A DNA stretch of 64,000 bases. It comes from Bubalus kerabau. Lineage: Eukaryota; Chordata; Mammalia; Artiodactyla; Bovidae. Below the pieces are notes generated by a model. It was not told the DNA's origin, did not search any database, and saw only the letters and a program-made list of their open reading frames with translations. Position 1 is the stretch's first letter, and each line of letters begins with the position of its first letter. This document shows positions 1 through 12,240 of this stretch, in pieces. The stretch is taken from positions 52,204,501 through 52,268,500 of the forward strand of contig NC_073637.1 of NCBI RefSeq assembly GCF_029407905.1. Reading direction: 5' to 3'. Both the position numbers and the translations under genes were made by a program.

Positions 1-1755
1 CAATTTAATTTGCCAATACTTATAGAATAATAAAACCTGTAATATATTACTCTCAATAATAATAATAATTCTTGTAAGGAAAAAAATGTTAACCTGAAAT
101 CTTGTATGTGACAAGACAGTCAAATTATTTATAAGCTACTAGGCTGATTTTTTAGTTCATTCTCTCTTTCTTACAAAGATATAATCATTTATTTCTTAAA
201 GCTCCTGTACCTATGAGTCATATGTACAATGAGAATTGAGGTATAATTAGAAGCTTGATATCAGTGATTTGAGCTTTTGTTTAAAGCTGCACACACTACA
301 AAGAATTTATTGATACATAAAGAATGTATCAAATACATTCTGTTTGTAAGTCAAGAACTCTTTTAGATACTGAAGATTCAGTGATGAATGATGCAGAAAA
401 AAGCTGTAGGTTATATAGACATTCTATTCTACAATACTATTATCCATATAAAAATAGTTATCTTTTCATTGTAAATATTTATAAGAAAGTAGGTCAGGAT
501 TTACTAATATTAACAGTAACAGTAATAATAACTAAAACTCACCTAGTATCTGCATTATGATAGACACTGAGCTAAATAAACACTGAACTATCTCATTTAA
601 ATCTAAAAAAAACACAAATACTTACATAGTACATCTCCCTTAGTTTATAGATGAGAGAATAGAAACATAAAATGTTAACTAAATTAGATTATGTCTCTCA
701 GGAAAGATATTATCAATAAATGAACATGAGGTGGAATTTGCCATTAAAAATTAGGTATTAAAGCATTTAGAACATTAATAAAATATTTTGCTTTTATGAA
801 CATAAATTGATAAATAGTTCATAAGACTAAGAATGGCTTGTACTTTAGGGCAATTTCAAACACAGCATATTGTTTAATTTTTCTAATCTATTCTTCAATG
901 CTGTGTATTCTAAGTATATGGGCACATCGACAAGAGCAATAGGCATTTCACGAATGAACATCTGAAGAATCAAGATGCACAGCTGCTGCACATGTCAGTT
1001 TCCATCATTTATGATCTTCACATATTGTCCATTACATGCTGTCCTCAGAAGGCACTGGATGTAATCATTGCTCTCATAGCAATAATACAGGGACACTGTA
1101 TAGGCTGCAGAGGAGGCGTTCTGCTGATCATGGTGGTATCCTCTACCTTAATTATGCACTATATTTGCATTATTGAGAGCACACGTGCTGCCAAGGAACT
1201 GTTATGATGTCAATGCAATTACACTGATATTATGCTGTTTCAGCGTTGTTCAAATGCAAGATCCTTACTATGCAAAATTTGATCAAAAGGCAATAGGATA
1301 TTTATATCACCCCTATCAAAAGGATATTTGACAAATTAAATGTGCACACTCAGAGTCTGTTAGAGAATTTAAATAGAGTTTTAAGCTTGGTAATGAGTAA
1401 ATGTACATGAAGACTTTTTTTTCTGTACTGAAAGATATTTAGTTTGAAACATGAAATTGCTAATATTCAACTATTTGTGGTCACAAAAATGACACTTCCA
1501 CATGATTCTTCCCAGTAAAAAGAATGCTGCTGAACTGTGCATGTCCCTGAAAATATTGTGCTTGAGGGCTGATACGTTTGTTTATTGAATTTGATACTGC
1601 TTGTTGAAAAATGCAAACAAAATATGAGTTTTAAGAAGACTCCAAATTTACAGGTATTAAATTTAGTCTTTCAATTTTATACATATTATGTATAAATCAA
1701 CATACATACCATGCTGATCATCTAAGACATTTGCCATAAAGCTAAATGGTCATTT
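1..1755. other. AT-rich DNA, no gene recognised
   Basis: No coding region, RNA gene or young repeat is recognised. Two short open frames (324-560 and 992-1207, + strand) have no recognisable motif and look like chance. The block at about 900-1250 is less AT-rich than its surroundings and could be a conserved non-coding or decayed segment, but I cannot identify it. Confidence 0.5.
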
Positions 1756-2440
1756 AACTCATTTACACATTCAGCAATCATTTTACTAAAGACTTCTTAT
1801 ATTCTAGGAGCTCTACTGAGCAATATAAAAACAAACAAAAAGACAAAAAAAAAGTTTTCCTTGGGTAAAATTGCAAGGTGGAGAACAAGACAGATATGTA
1901 AATCAATACATCATGATGAAAGTCAGTTATTTTAAAAGCAGAAATAACATATTTTTAACTGTATAGAGAGAATTTAGCATAGAAAAATTGGAGTAACCTT
2001 AATTGATGAGATGACATTTGAATGGAGTTTAAAGAATGATAGAAATGGTGAGGTAATAAAGTGATGGGGTACTTTTGGAGGGAAAATATGTCTTAAAGGA
2101 AGAAGCCACAAGCCAGCCTAGTGCGTTAGAAGGTAGTTAGATTGATGAAGATTCTCACCCACTCTGGGAATCAGAAGAGTGAAGTAGAAGGGATATTAGA
2201 GAGTGACAGATGAAAAAGTAAGATGGAAATTTATAATCATGTAACCTGTAGGTTCATTCAATGAGGTTCAATTTTATGTTGTATTCAACAGAGTTCCATG
2301 AGAGTTTTGAAAGCCAAGAAGTGCTCTGATCATTCCCTACAAAACTTTGCATTGAGAATTCAGGGGACAGGGTTGAAAAACCTGCATAAAGAGCAATCAT
2401 AAAATGCTGCTCCTTCCGTTAATGAAGACTAGAAAAATGG
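1756..2440 (+). mobile_element. Ancient LINE-like remnant (family uncertain)
   Basis: The wording of this stretch follows, in order, a widespread ancient mammalian interspersed repeat: a segment with a 'gagatgacatttgaa' core near 2010, then 'gagttttgaaagccaagaag' near 2300 followed by a 'gctctgatcattc' block. Divergence is high and no frame is open. The same repeat family seems to recur near 15.8 kb and 22.7 kb. I cannot settle the family name (L2-type or old L1) by eye. Confidence 0.35.
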
Positions 2441-2445
2441 TAACC

Positions 2446-2474
2446 ATATATATATATATATATCTCCAAATATC

Positions 2475-2519
<45 letters not shown>
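2446..2519. repeat. (TA)n microsatellite, interrupted
   Basis: Two runs of alternating TA are separated by a short 'tctccaaatatccaaa' interruption. The second run is the longer. Simple repeat with no sign of function. Confidence 0.95.
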
Positions 2520-2522
<3 letters not shown>

Positions 2523-2768
2523 GAAGTAGCAAAGAAAAGAATATCTAAGAATCGAAAAAGAACAGAGTTGATATTTGAGGTCAGAATAGCAAAGATTATG
2601 GACATTTTTTTTTTACCTTTCAGGAATCAGGAAGTAAAATGAATAAAGAAAACTGTGACTGAGTATCTCAATTGCCAACATGAGAAAAGCAGGGGAGTTC
2701 TAGGCATCAGTCTCAGAGGAGTTCTAGGCTCATATGCTTAAGGCTGACAAAACCTTAAATTGACCCAT

Positions 2769-3942
2769 TGCCGGGAGCCACCACATGAGATCCCACCCAT
2801 GACAAGGTCATGTGGAAGAGCTATGACAAGCAAGGTGGATCATGGCTCAAGGGATCCCCTGAATCTGCTCGAGCATCTACCCCCAAACCAGAATCTGTCT
2901 GTCTTACTATTTTGTGCCTTTCACCAACTCTTCTGAAATTAACAGGGGGCTATCCCCAACCACCTTTCTCTGGAAAAAGTCAACTTAGGGCTTTAGTTAA
3001 TAAGTCTCCTGGGCATGAAAGGAATATTTCAATTCAAACCCCTCTGATGGCTTTTTAGCTTGCTTGACAGGTTTATCCATACTCTTGCAATTAACACACA
3101 TGATTGTTCACAACTCCCCAATCTTGAAAGGCACAGGAAGCCAAAACATTCTAAAAGTCCTAGTGAGCATAGAGTCCTTTAAGGGATGAAAAATTATTAG
3201 AATATATAGTACTGGTAAAGGGCTTCATTATTGGGCCAATGCTTGCTGCCAAGTTCCCATATCCCTAATCCATTGTGCACCTGGGAGTGCAGTAGTTAAC
3301 ATAGTTGGAATGTAAGAAAAACAAGTAGCAGCCTTGGAATTAACCACATCAGACCTTTGAGCTAATTGGTTCTTTCTTTGTTGTGACCCACTGCATCTTT
3401 GCTCCGTGAGAATGTAACTCTGTTTAGTACTTTCTGAGGCTGGAAGAAATAGGGAAAGAACACTTCAAGGGAAAATAAGTTTTCTGGTTGAGCAGCCTTT
3501 ATCAAAAAAGGGTCATAAAATGTCCACAGTCCTCCAAGGCCAGAAGATATTGTACACAACATTATTTATGGGAAAGGTATGCAGAAAAAATCCTGGTTTC
3601 GATAAAGACAAAACAGATGTAATGTTTGGGCTGAGTCTGTATGACTTTGTATCTTTAATTTCCCTCTATGTACAAGTAAGGTATAAAAGTTCCTTTTGAA
3701 AATAAAGGTATGGGCCTCACTCACCGAAGCTTGGTTTCCCCGTGTCATTCTTTTTCTTCCTTTTCCCTCTTTTTCTCTCTCTGTTCTTCTTTCAGGATGA
3801 CTCCTTGGAACACAGGAGCTTTATTGGCTTTCTGTGTAAATCAAGGAAGATCAAACCTCTGATTTCTCCGCTTTGCTATCCTTATTGCCTAAGCCGTCAT
3901 CCTGAGGGTACCCCTGGATCCTGCTGGGGCTGGACCCCAGCA
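2769..3942 (+). mobile_element. Solo LTR of a class II (ERVK-like) endogenous retrovirus
   Basis: A 1174-bp unit begins with TG (2769, 'tgccgggagcc') and ends with CA (3942, 'ggaccccagca'). It is flanked by a perfect 6-bp direct repeat 'acccat' (2763-2768 and 3943-3948), which is the target-site duplication. Six-base duplications are typical of class II (betaretrovirus-like) ERVs. A TATA box and an AATAAA signal lie near the 3' side, followed by a T/C-rich stretch, as expected for U3-R-U5. No gag, pol or env sequence is adjacent, so the provirus has been reduced to a single LTR, presumably by LTR-LTR recombination. Short open frames inside it are not viral genes. The exact family name is not certain. 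Confidence 0.88.
3681..3706 (+). promoter_or_regulatory. LTR core promoter and polyadenylation signal
   Basis: 'gtataaaag' at 3681 is a TATA box. AATAAA lies at 3701-3706, only about 20 bp downstream. Such closeness fits the short R region of betaretrovirus-like LTRs, where the poly(A) signal sits close to the cap site. Whether the promoter is still active cannot be judged. Confidence 0.65.
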
Positions 3943-3992
3943 ACCCATAAAAGTCAGGGGTCATCTCTGCTATAACAGTAAAGTCATTTCTT

Positions 3993-6512
3993 GTTTTATT
4001 TAATTTTTATTTTTTTTTAATTTGTTTACTTTTAATTGGAGGATAATTGCTTTAACATTCAGGTATGACCTAAAGCAAATCACTTATTATTATACAGCGG
4101 AAGTGAGAAATAGATTTAAGGAACTAGATCTGATAGACGGAGTGCCTGATGAACTATGGACGGAGGTTCATGACATTGTACAGGAGACAGGGATCAAGAC
4201 AATCCCCAAGAAAGAGAAATGCAAAAAAGCAAAATGGCTATCTGAGGAGGTCTTACAAATAGCTGTGAAAAAAGAGAAGTGAAAAGCAAGGGAAAAAAGG
4301 AAAGATATCTCCATTTGTGCAGACTTCCAAAAAATAGCAAGGGGAGAAAAGAAAGCCTTCCTAAATGATCAGTGCAAAGAAATAAAGGAAAACAATAGAA
4401 TGGGAAAGACCAGAGATCTCAAGAAAATTAGATATACCAAGGGAACATTTCATGCAAAGATGGGCTCAATAAAGGACAGAAATGGTATGGACCTAACAGA
4501 AGTAGAAGATATAAGAAGAGGTGGCAAGAATACACAGAAGAACTATACAAAAAAGTTCTTCACAACCCAGATAATCATGATGGTGTGATCACTCACCTAG
4601 AGCCAGATATCCTGGAATGTGAAGTCAAGTGGGCCTTAGGAAGCATCACTACGAAAAAAGCAGTGGAGGTGATGGAATTCCAGTTGAGCTATTTCAAATC
4701 CTAAAAGAGATGCTGTGGAAGTGCTACACTCAATATGTCAGCACATTTAGAAAACTCAGCAGTGGCCACAGGGCTGGAAAAGGTCAGTTTTCATTCCAAT
4801 CACAAAGAAAGGCAATGCCAAAGAGTGCTCAAATTACCACACAATTGCACTCATCTGACATGCTAGTAAAGTAATGCTCAAAATTCTCCAAGCCAGGCTT
4901 CAGCAATATGTGAACCGTGAACTTCCAGATGCTCAAGCTGGTTTTAGAAAAGGCAGAGGAACCAGAGATCAAATGGCCAACATCCACTGGATCATGGAAA
5001 AAGCAATAGAGTTCCAGAAAAACATTTGTTTCTTATTTGTTGACTATGCCAAAGCTTTGACTGTGTGGATCACAATAAACTGTGGAAAATTCTTCAAGAG
5101 ATGGGAATACCAGACCATCTGACCTGCCTCTTGAGAAACCTGTATGCAGGTCAGGAAGCAACAGTTAGAACTGGACATGGAACAACAGACTGGTTCCAAA
5201 TAGGAAAAGGAGTACGTCAAGGCTGTATATTGTCACCCTGTTTATTTAACTTATATGCAGAGTACATCATGAGAAACGCTGAGCTGGATGAAGCACAAGC
5301 AGGAATCAAGATTGCCAGGAGAAATGTCAATAACCTCAGATATGCAGATGACACCACCCTTATGGCAGAAAGTGAAGAAAAACTAAAGAGCCTCTTGGTG
5401 AAAGTAAAAGAGGAGAGTGAAAAAGTTGGCTTAAAGCTCAACATTCAGAAAACTAAGATCATGTGGCATCTGGTCCCATCACTTCATGGCAAATAGATGG
5501 GGAAACAGTTGAAACAGTGGCTGACTTTATTTTTTGGGGCTCCAAAATCACTGCAGATTTTGACTGCAGCCATGAAATTAAAAGACACTTACTCCTTGGA
5601 AGGAAAGTTATGACCAACCTAGACAGCATATTCAAAAGCAGAGACATTACTTTGTCAACAAAGGTCCATCTAGTCAAGGCTATGGTTTTTCCAGTGGTCA
5701 TTTATGGATGTGAGAGTTGGACTATAAAGAAAGATAAGTGCTGAAGAATTGATGCTTTTGAACTGTGGTGTTGGAGAAGACTCTTGAGAGTCCCTTGGAC
5801 TGCAAGGAGATCCAACCAGTCCATCCTAAGGGAAATTGGTCCTGGGTGTTCATTGGAAGGATTGATGTTAAAGCTTAAACTCCAGTTTTGGCCACCTGAT
5901 ATGAAGATCTGACTCATTACGAAAAGACCTTGATGTTGGGAAAGATTGAAGGCAGGATGAGAAGGGGATGACAGAAGATGAGATGGTTAGATGGCATCAC
6001 CGATTCAATGGACATGAGTTTGGGTAAACTCCGGAAGTTGGTGACGGATAGGGAGGCCTGGCGTGCTGTGGTTCATGCGGTCGCAAAGAGTAGAACACGA
6101 CTGAGCAACTGAACTGAACTGAATTGCTTTACAACATCGTGTTGGGTTTTGCCATTCATCAACTGAATCAGCCATAGGTATATATATGTCCCCTCCCCCT
6201 TGGACTTCCCTGCCACCTCCCAACCCACTCCACCCCTCTAGATTGTCACAGAGCACCAGGTTTGAGAACCCTGTGTTATACTGAAAATTCCCACTTGCTA
6301 TCTATTTCGCATATGGTAATACATTTGTTTCACTGCGACACTCTCAATTTGTCCCACACTTTCCTTTCCCCACTGTGTCTACAAGTCTGTTTTCTGTCTG
6401 TGTCTCCAATGCTGCCCTGCAAACAGGTTCATCAGTACCATTTTTTTCTGGATTCCATATATATGCCTTAATATATGATATTTGTTTTTCTCTTTCAGAT
6501 TTACTTCAAGAA
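3993..6512 (-). mobile_element. L1 3' end on minus strand, split by BovB
   Basis: A T-rich tail (about 4000-4025) followed by 'ttttaattggagg' opens the reverse complement of a ruminant L1 3' UTR. The sequence breaks at 4054 and resumes at 6122, with a 10-bp duplication 'aattgcttta' on both sides. It then runs through typical antisense L1 wording to about 6512, where the element is 5' truncated. The part between 4055 and 6121 is a later BovB insertion, so this L1 is older than that BovB. No coding capacity is left. Confidence 0.85.
4055..6121 (+). mobile_element. BovB LINE (RTE clade), 5' truncated, 2.07 kb
   Basis: Translation in shifting frames gives the BovB ORF from the linker after the endonuclease, through the reverse transcriptase, to the C-terminus. 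RT motif B (GVRQGC, about 5210) and the catalytic YADD (about 5340) are both intact in one 143-aa open piece (5065-5496). The rest is broken by several frameshifts and stops, for example between 4282 and 5065 and after 5744. The 3' end has the usual 'ctgaactgaactgaa' tail. A perfect TSD 'aattgcttta' (4045-4054 and 6122-6131) shows insertion into an L1 3' end. Dead copy. Confidence 0.95.
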
Positions 6513-7439
6513 GTAAGTCATATCTGCTTGTCCTCCACCCTCTAATCTCAGCCTACATTCTTGAAGATGTCAAAATCCATGTAGATAATCTTTTTAGTAC
6601 TCTAAGCTCATGTTTTAATTACCTCAATCCCAAATGGCTTTGCCTTCTTCATATCTTATCCAATAGTAATACTATTGTTTCTGTCACCATCAGTAACTGT
6701 ATCTTCAGAGTTCACTTGCTGTAAAATCCCCACTCTACACAGTATTCCATTGCATTCAAACTTTATGTTTTGTTTTCCTTGTCTGCTCTAACCTCACTTT
6801 CTTGTTTTCCTCCTGATTCAATGTAGATTGGAAAATTCCACTCACATTTGTATATACATTTTGAACTTGTCTCTCCTTCCACCACACTTCTCCAGCAGAT
6901 GGTTAACCCCAATTATAAACAGCCCTCGAATAACATTTTGCTTATGCTCAAACAGTAGAAAATGTCTGTAGAAAAACACACATCCATCTGGTCTGTCTTT
7001 AAGAAATCTCATGTGGGCCCTCAGTGCTACTTTGAAACCTGTTTTATTTTTATTCTCATACTCTCTCAGATAAATATTTTGCATCATACCTCTCACACTC
7101 TCTCAGATAAATATTTTGCATCATACCTCTTCATATGTAATAATTCTTGTCTCTAAGTCTTTCTCAAGGAGTAAGCACACCTGAGAAATCAGAAGTCACC
7201 AGAGAGTTTTCTCACTTTAAACCAGGCTTTGTACTGTTTTTATATCTGTTGCCACATACTCTGTCTGCTTTCTATTGAAATGGATAAACTACCCTTGGTC
7301 CCATATAAGGACCTCACATTATTATCTGGCTAATACGTTCTTTTGCCTTCTATAGGTCTTTTCTAGGCATTCCCTTTTAACTCTTAAACCACCAAAATTT
7401 TCCTTTAATTGGATTATTTCCCTTGTCATATAGTTCATT
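6513..7439. other. Unrecognised AT/pyrimidine-rich DNA
   Basis: No gene or known repeat is recognised. It contains a short direct duplication at 7060-7130. The overlapping short open frames on both strands have no motif. Confidence 0.5.
7060..7130. repeat. 34-bp tandem duplication
   Basis: A 34-base unit beginning 'actctctcagataaat' at 7060 is repeated without change at 7097, giving a period of 37. The lack of divergence suggests a recent slippage or duplication event. Confidence 0.9.
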
Positions 7440-9219
7440 CAGATCAGTTGCTCAGTCGTGTCTGACTCTTTGCAACCCCAAGGACCACAGCATGCCAGGT
7501 TTCCCTTTCCCATCACCAACTCCCAGAGCTTGCCCAAACTCATGTCCATCAAGTCTGTGACGCCATCCCACCATCTCATCCTCTGCTGTCCCCTTCTCCT
7601 CCCACCTTCAATCTTTCCCAGCATCAGGGTCTTTTCTAATGAGTCAGTTCTTTCAATAAGGTGGCCAACATATTGGAGCTTCAGCATCAGTCCTTCCAAT
7701 GAATATTCAGGATTGATTTCCTTTAGGATTGAGTGGTTGGATCTCCTTGCAGTTCAAGTGACTCTCAAGAGTCTTTCCAACACCACAGTTCAAAAGCATC
7801 GATTCTTCAGCACTGAGCTTTGTTTAAATCCAACTCTCACATCCATACATGACTACTGGAAAAACCATAGCTTTGACCAGATGGACCTTTGTCGGCAAAG
7901 TGATGTCTCTGCTTTTTATTATGCTGTCTAGGTTTGCCATAGCTTTTCCTCCAAGGAGCAAGCATCTTTTAATTTCATGGCAGCAGTCACCATCTGCAGT
8001 GATTCTGGAGCCAAAGAAAATAGTCTCTCACTGTTTCCATTGTTTTCCCATCTATTTGCCATGAACTGATGGGCCATGATCTTAGTTTTTTGAATACTGA
8101 GTTTTAAGCCAGTTTTTTCACTCTTCTCTTTCACTTTCATCAAGAGCTCTGTAGTTCCTCTTTGCTTTCTGCCATAAGGGTGGTGTCATCTGCATATCTG
8201 AGATTGTTGGTATTTCTCCTGGCAATCTTGATTCCAGCTTGTGCTTCATCCAGCCCAGCATTTCACATGAAGTACTCTGCATGTAAGTTGAATAAGCAGG
8301 GTGACAATATACAGCTTTGACATGTGAAATTTTGAACCACCCCATTATTCCACATCTGGTTCTCACTGTTGCTTCTTGACCTGAATATAGATGTCTCAGG
8401 ATGCAGGTAAGGTGGTCTGGTATTCCCATTTCTTTAAGAATTTTCCACAGTTCGTTGTGATCCACACAGTCAAAGGCTTTAGCATACTCAATGAAGCAGA
8501 AGTAGATATTTTCCTGGAATTCTCATGCTTTTTCTATGATACGATGGATGTTGGCAATTTGATCTCTAGTTCCTGTGCCTTTTCTAAATTGAGCTTGAAC
8601 ATCTGGAAGTTAGTTTGAGTACTGTTGAAGCCCAGCTTGGGGAGTTTTGACCATTACTTTGCTAGCGTGTGAGATGAGTGCAATTGTGGGATAGTTTGAA
8701 CATTCTTTTTGCCTGCCTTTCTTTGGGACTAGGATGACCTTTTCCTGTTCTATGGCCACTGCTGAGATTCCATATTTGCTGGCATATTGAATGCAGCACT
8801 TTAACAACATCATATTCAGCATTTGAAATAGCTCAGCTGGAATTCCATCACATCCACTAGCTTTGTTTATAGTGATTCTTCTCATGGCCCACTTGACTTC
8901 ACATTCTAGGATGTCTGGCTCTAGATGAGTGATCAAACTAGTGTGGTTATCTGGGTCATCAAGATCTCTTTTGTATATTTTTGTGTATTGTTGCCACCTT
9001 TTCTTAATATCATCTGCTCCTGTTAGGTGCGTACCATTTCTGTCCTTTATTATGCCCATCGTTGCATGAAATGTTCCCTTGTTATCTCTAATTTTGTTGA
9101 AGAGATCTCTAGCCTTTCCCATTCTATTATTTTCCTCTATTTCATTTCAATTATTACTTCAGAAGGCGTTCTTATCTCTCCTTGCTATTCTTTGGAACTC
9201 TGCATTCAGAGTTTATATA
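7440..9219 (-). mobile_element. BovB LINE, minus strand, 1.78 kb
   Basis: Reading the minus strand, this copy starts in the linker upstream of the RT (near 9219), passes through the RT and ends at the 3' tail near 7440. A 170-aa open piece (9122 to 8610) covers the linker and first RT motifs. Further pieces (8465-8118, 8143-7928, 7699-7439) lie in different frames, so there are several frameshifts. The motif C region reads 'ISDMQMTPPLWQ' in the open frame, showing a shift across YADD. No clear target-site duplication was found. Dead copy. Confidence 0.93.
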
Positions 9220-9960
9220 GGCACACTGTTATTTAGGCCAGTAAAATACCCTCTCTGATCCTCACGACCTAATCAATATATTTCCATATTTCTTGTTCCT
9301 CTTTAGGGAAAATCAGTTTCAAAGATATGATCCACTGCCCCAGTCTTTGAGTCACCAACCATTTTCTCCCCCACTTCAAATAGATATCTATTCCCAAATT
9401 TTGTCAGGTAACAAAAGCACCCATGACAAGCTTTTGTATATCATTTACCAATGTATAAATTGATAGCTTATTCTTGACTTCACTGGTTCTACAATTTGCC
9501 TTGGGAAAGTGATCGATGAGGTATAAGAGATGTCTGAGAATAGAAACTGTTTCATGGGCTTCCCTAAAACAGATTTCATGTGCATCACTTGATGGTTCAT
9601 AAACCAAAGGTAAAATGCCTCCTATGCAGCACAGAGAGGACCCTAGGGAGCTATGGCTGGAAATCTCTCAGGTCACCAAAAATTGCCTGTGTATTCTTTC
9701 TCTCTCCAGTTGTACTGCATTTTTAAACTTTGCTAAAGCTTTAATAAGTAATCAATCTGTTACGCCTTGTGAGTACTTTCAAATACTCAATCCTGTATAA
9801 CCAGTGCACACAATTCTCTGAAAATTTTATTTCATTTTCTATACATGAATATGGTTTAAGTCATAAAATACTTTTTAGTGCGGTTTTAAAAGAAAGCTTG
9901 AAAAGCATTACTTTAGGTCATTATCCAGTCCCATGATTTTAAATACCGTTTATATGTGGT
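9220..9960. other. Unrecognised AT-rich DNA
   Basis: No gene or known repeat recognised. Short open frames (9404-9607 minus, 9615-9800 plus) carry no recognisable domain. Confidence 0.45.
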
Positions 9961-10350
9961 ATGCTATGCTATGCTATGCTAAGTCACTTCAGTCGTGTCC
10001 GACTCTGTGTGACCCCATAGACAGTAGCCTACCAAGCTCTCCCGTCCCTGGGATTCTCCAGGCAAGACACTGGCTGCTGCTGCTGCTGCTACGTTGCTTC
10101 AGTCATGTCTGACTCTGTGTGACCCCATAAACTGCAGCCCACCAGACTCCCCCGTCCCTGGGATTCTCCAGGCAAGAACACTGGAGTGGGTTGCCATTTC
10201 CTTCTCCAATGCATGGAAGTGAAAAGTGAAAGTGAAGTCACCTAGTCGTGTCCGACTCTTAGCGACCCCATGGACTGCAGCCTACCAGGCTCCTCCGTCC
10301 ATGGGATTTTCCAGGCAAGAGTACTGGAGTGGGGTGCCATTGCCTTCTCC
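9961..10350 (-). mobile_element. Three-unit Bov-A SINE (Bov-A2 plus extra monomer)
   Basis: Read on the minus strand, two Bov-A monomers form a standard Bov-A2 (about 10350 to 10092). A CTG/CAG run follows (about 10073-10091), then a third Bov-A monomer (about 10072 to 9981) ending in an 'agcat' pentamer repeat (9961-9980). Near-identical flanks 'atatgtggta' (9952-9961) and 'atatatggta' (about 10356-10365) enclose the whole block, so it may have inserted as one unit. The monomers resemble the BovB 3' end. Non-coding. Confidence 0.85.
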
Positions 10351-10558
10351 ATTATATATATGGTAACTCCCACATATATATCTTTAACTGCTTCCCTAAA
10401 TTCAAAATTTGCATGATACAATGAATACTTGATATTGGATATACAATGTGCATCTAAAGTACAGAATATCTTAAACTTTTGATTTCCCTCTATCAACTTT
10501 TGTTTCTGATAATCTTTGTGTGTGTTTTTTTTTTTCCATATCATTACATCATCATTCA

Positions 10559-10909
10559 ACTTGTGGTACTGGAGAAGACTCTTGAGAGTTCCTTGGGCAG
10601 CAGGGAGATCAAACAAGTCAATCCTAAAGGAAATGAAGCCTGAATATTCATTGGAATGACTGACTCATAAACTACAATATTTTGGCCACCTGATGTGAAG
10701 AGCCAACTCATTGGAAAAGACCCTGAAGCTGAGAAAGATTGAAGACAGAAGAAGGGGTGACAGAGAATGAGATGATTGGATAGCATCACTCGTTCAATGG
10801 ACATGAGTTTGAGCAAACTCTGGGAGACAGTGAAGGACAGGGAAATATGTCATTCTCAGTCCATGATAATCAAAGAGTTGGACAGGACTTAGCAACTGAA
10901 CAACACCAC
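10559..10909 (+). mobile_element. BovB 3' end, 351 bp
   Basis: This matches the C-terminal coding part and 3' end of BovB. It is quite diverged and has small deletions. A perfect 14-bp TSD 'tacatcatcattca' flanks it (10545-10558 and 10910-10923), which fixes both borders. It is strongly 5' truncated and has no open frame of interest. Confidence 0.93.
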
Positions 10910-10923
10910 TACATCATCATTCA

Positions 10924-11549
10924 TCCTATTGCTTAGGAATAAAGAAAAGAAAGAGGAAGAACTAAGAGTCACCTTTTCTTTTCTTTTCTTTATCAACTCT
11001 GCTAAATCTACTAGCAAACTAGATAGAATTTGGTTCAAAATATATCTCAAATGTAATAGTTAACTCCACTAACCCTGATATTGCACTTGGCCAGTTAACT
11101 ATCATCCCCTACCTGGGCCACTATAGTCTCCGTATGCTCATTATTTTCAAGTGTAGCACATGCTCTGCTGTGCTGCCTGGATTCCCCTTCTAACTATGAC
11201 ATTTATTTTCCCTAACTGCTTGGAACATGGGCAATTGGTGGCTTAGGGTTGTGTTCCTCTTTTATGACTGTCTTAGGCCAAAAGTAAGTGTCTTGCTTTC
11301 AGAGCTGTCTTCTCTGAGAATACAGAGGTACAAATACCACTTTTAACTCTGGGACAGCTGAGAAGGGCCAATTCTCAAGTTCCATGTGGGATTGTCCGAA
11401 GACTGCTGCAAATTTATCACAATCTAAATTCTCCCTTAGTCCAGTCCTGCTTCTCTCATTTTTTTTCCCTAAAGAACCAAACCTAAGATATCATTTTAGA
11501 ACCATTTATCCATAGAATGTATAGAATATCTTTCCATTAAAATCAAATC
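10924..11549. other. Unrecognised DNA with a short TTTTC repeat
   Basis: A small (ttttc)n run lies at about 10974-10992. The rest is not recognised. The base composition is less AT-rich near 11100-11450 and may be an old repeat, but I cannot name it. Confidence 0.45.
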
Positions 11550-12240
11550 AAGTCAGTTCTCTGTTCAAATACCTAAAATCTTTCTAGCATACTCACAAAA
11601 AGGTACTTGATATGACTTTTAAGGTCCTGAAAAACAATGACTCAGATGACCTCTCACATATTATTATTTTTTTTAATTTCCTTTTTCACTCATTCTTTTC
11701 AAAGCATTCTAGCCACATTATTTATTTATTTTCTGGAAAAATTCTTTTCTGTGTTAGGGCCATTGCACCAACTGTCCCCTCTGGCATCAAGGATGGCTAA
11801 TGTTCATCTTTGATCTTCAGAGGTTTAGACTCTGTCATTTTAGAATTCAACTTCAGTATATCCTAGCTCCCTTAGAGTGTTCTTCTTTGCCTACTAAATC
11901 AGAAACATCCTCCCACGTCTTTTCTATCATGTTCTGCTTTGATTTTCTACATAGCATTCATCACTAGAGTATTTTTCTTCCTCTATTTTTATTGATTTAT
12001 GGAAGTATGCATGTATGTGTGTATACATATATTTAGTTATTTTTATGCCTCTCCCAAATGGGATGGAAAATGCAAAAAAGCAGAAACTACACCTATTGTC
12101 TCCATTCTTATATCCCTGGTTTATAGAACACGACCAAAATCTTTGTAGTCTGACAATAATTATGGTGGATAATAAGTTATATACTGGTTTATTATAACAT
12201 ATATTAATAAACTCTTTCTTGGTTTGATGAATATACTGCC
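11550..12240 (+). mobile_element. Possible L2 LINE remnant
   Basis: The order of phrases resembles the 3' region of mammalian L2 in sense orientation: 'ttttaaggtcctgaaaaa', then 'gccattgcaccaactgtccc', then 'ttctacatagcattcatcac'. Similarity is weak and no frame is open. A profile search against L2 would settle it. Confidence 0.4.

Noticed and set aside
3362..3748. Short minus-strand frames in the LTR (66 and 60 codons) as viral accessory genes
   Set aside because: They lie within the non-coding LTR, show no known motif, and run against the LTR transcription direction.
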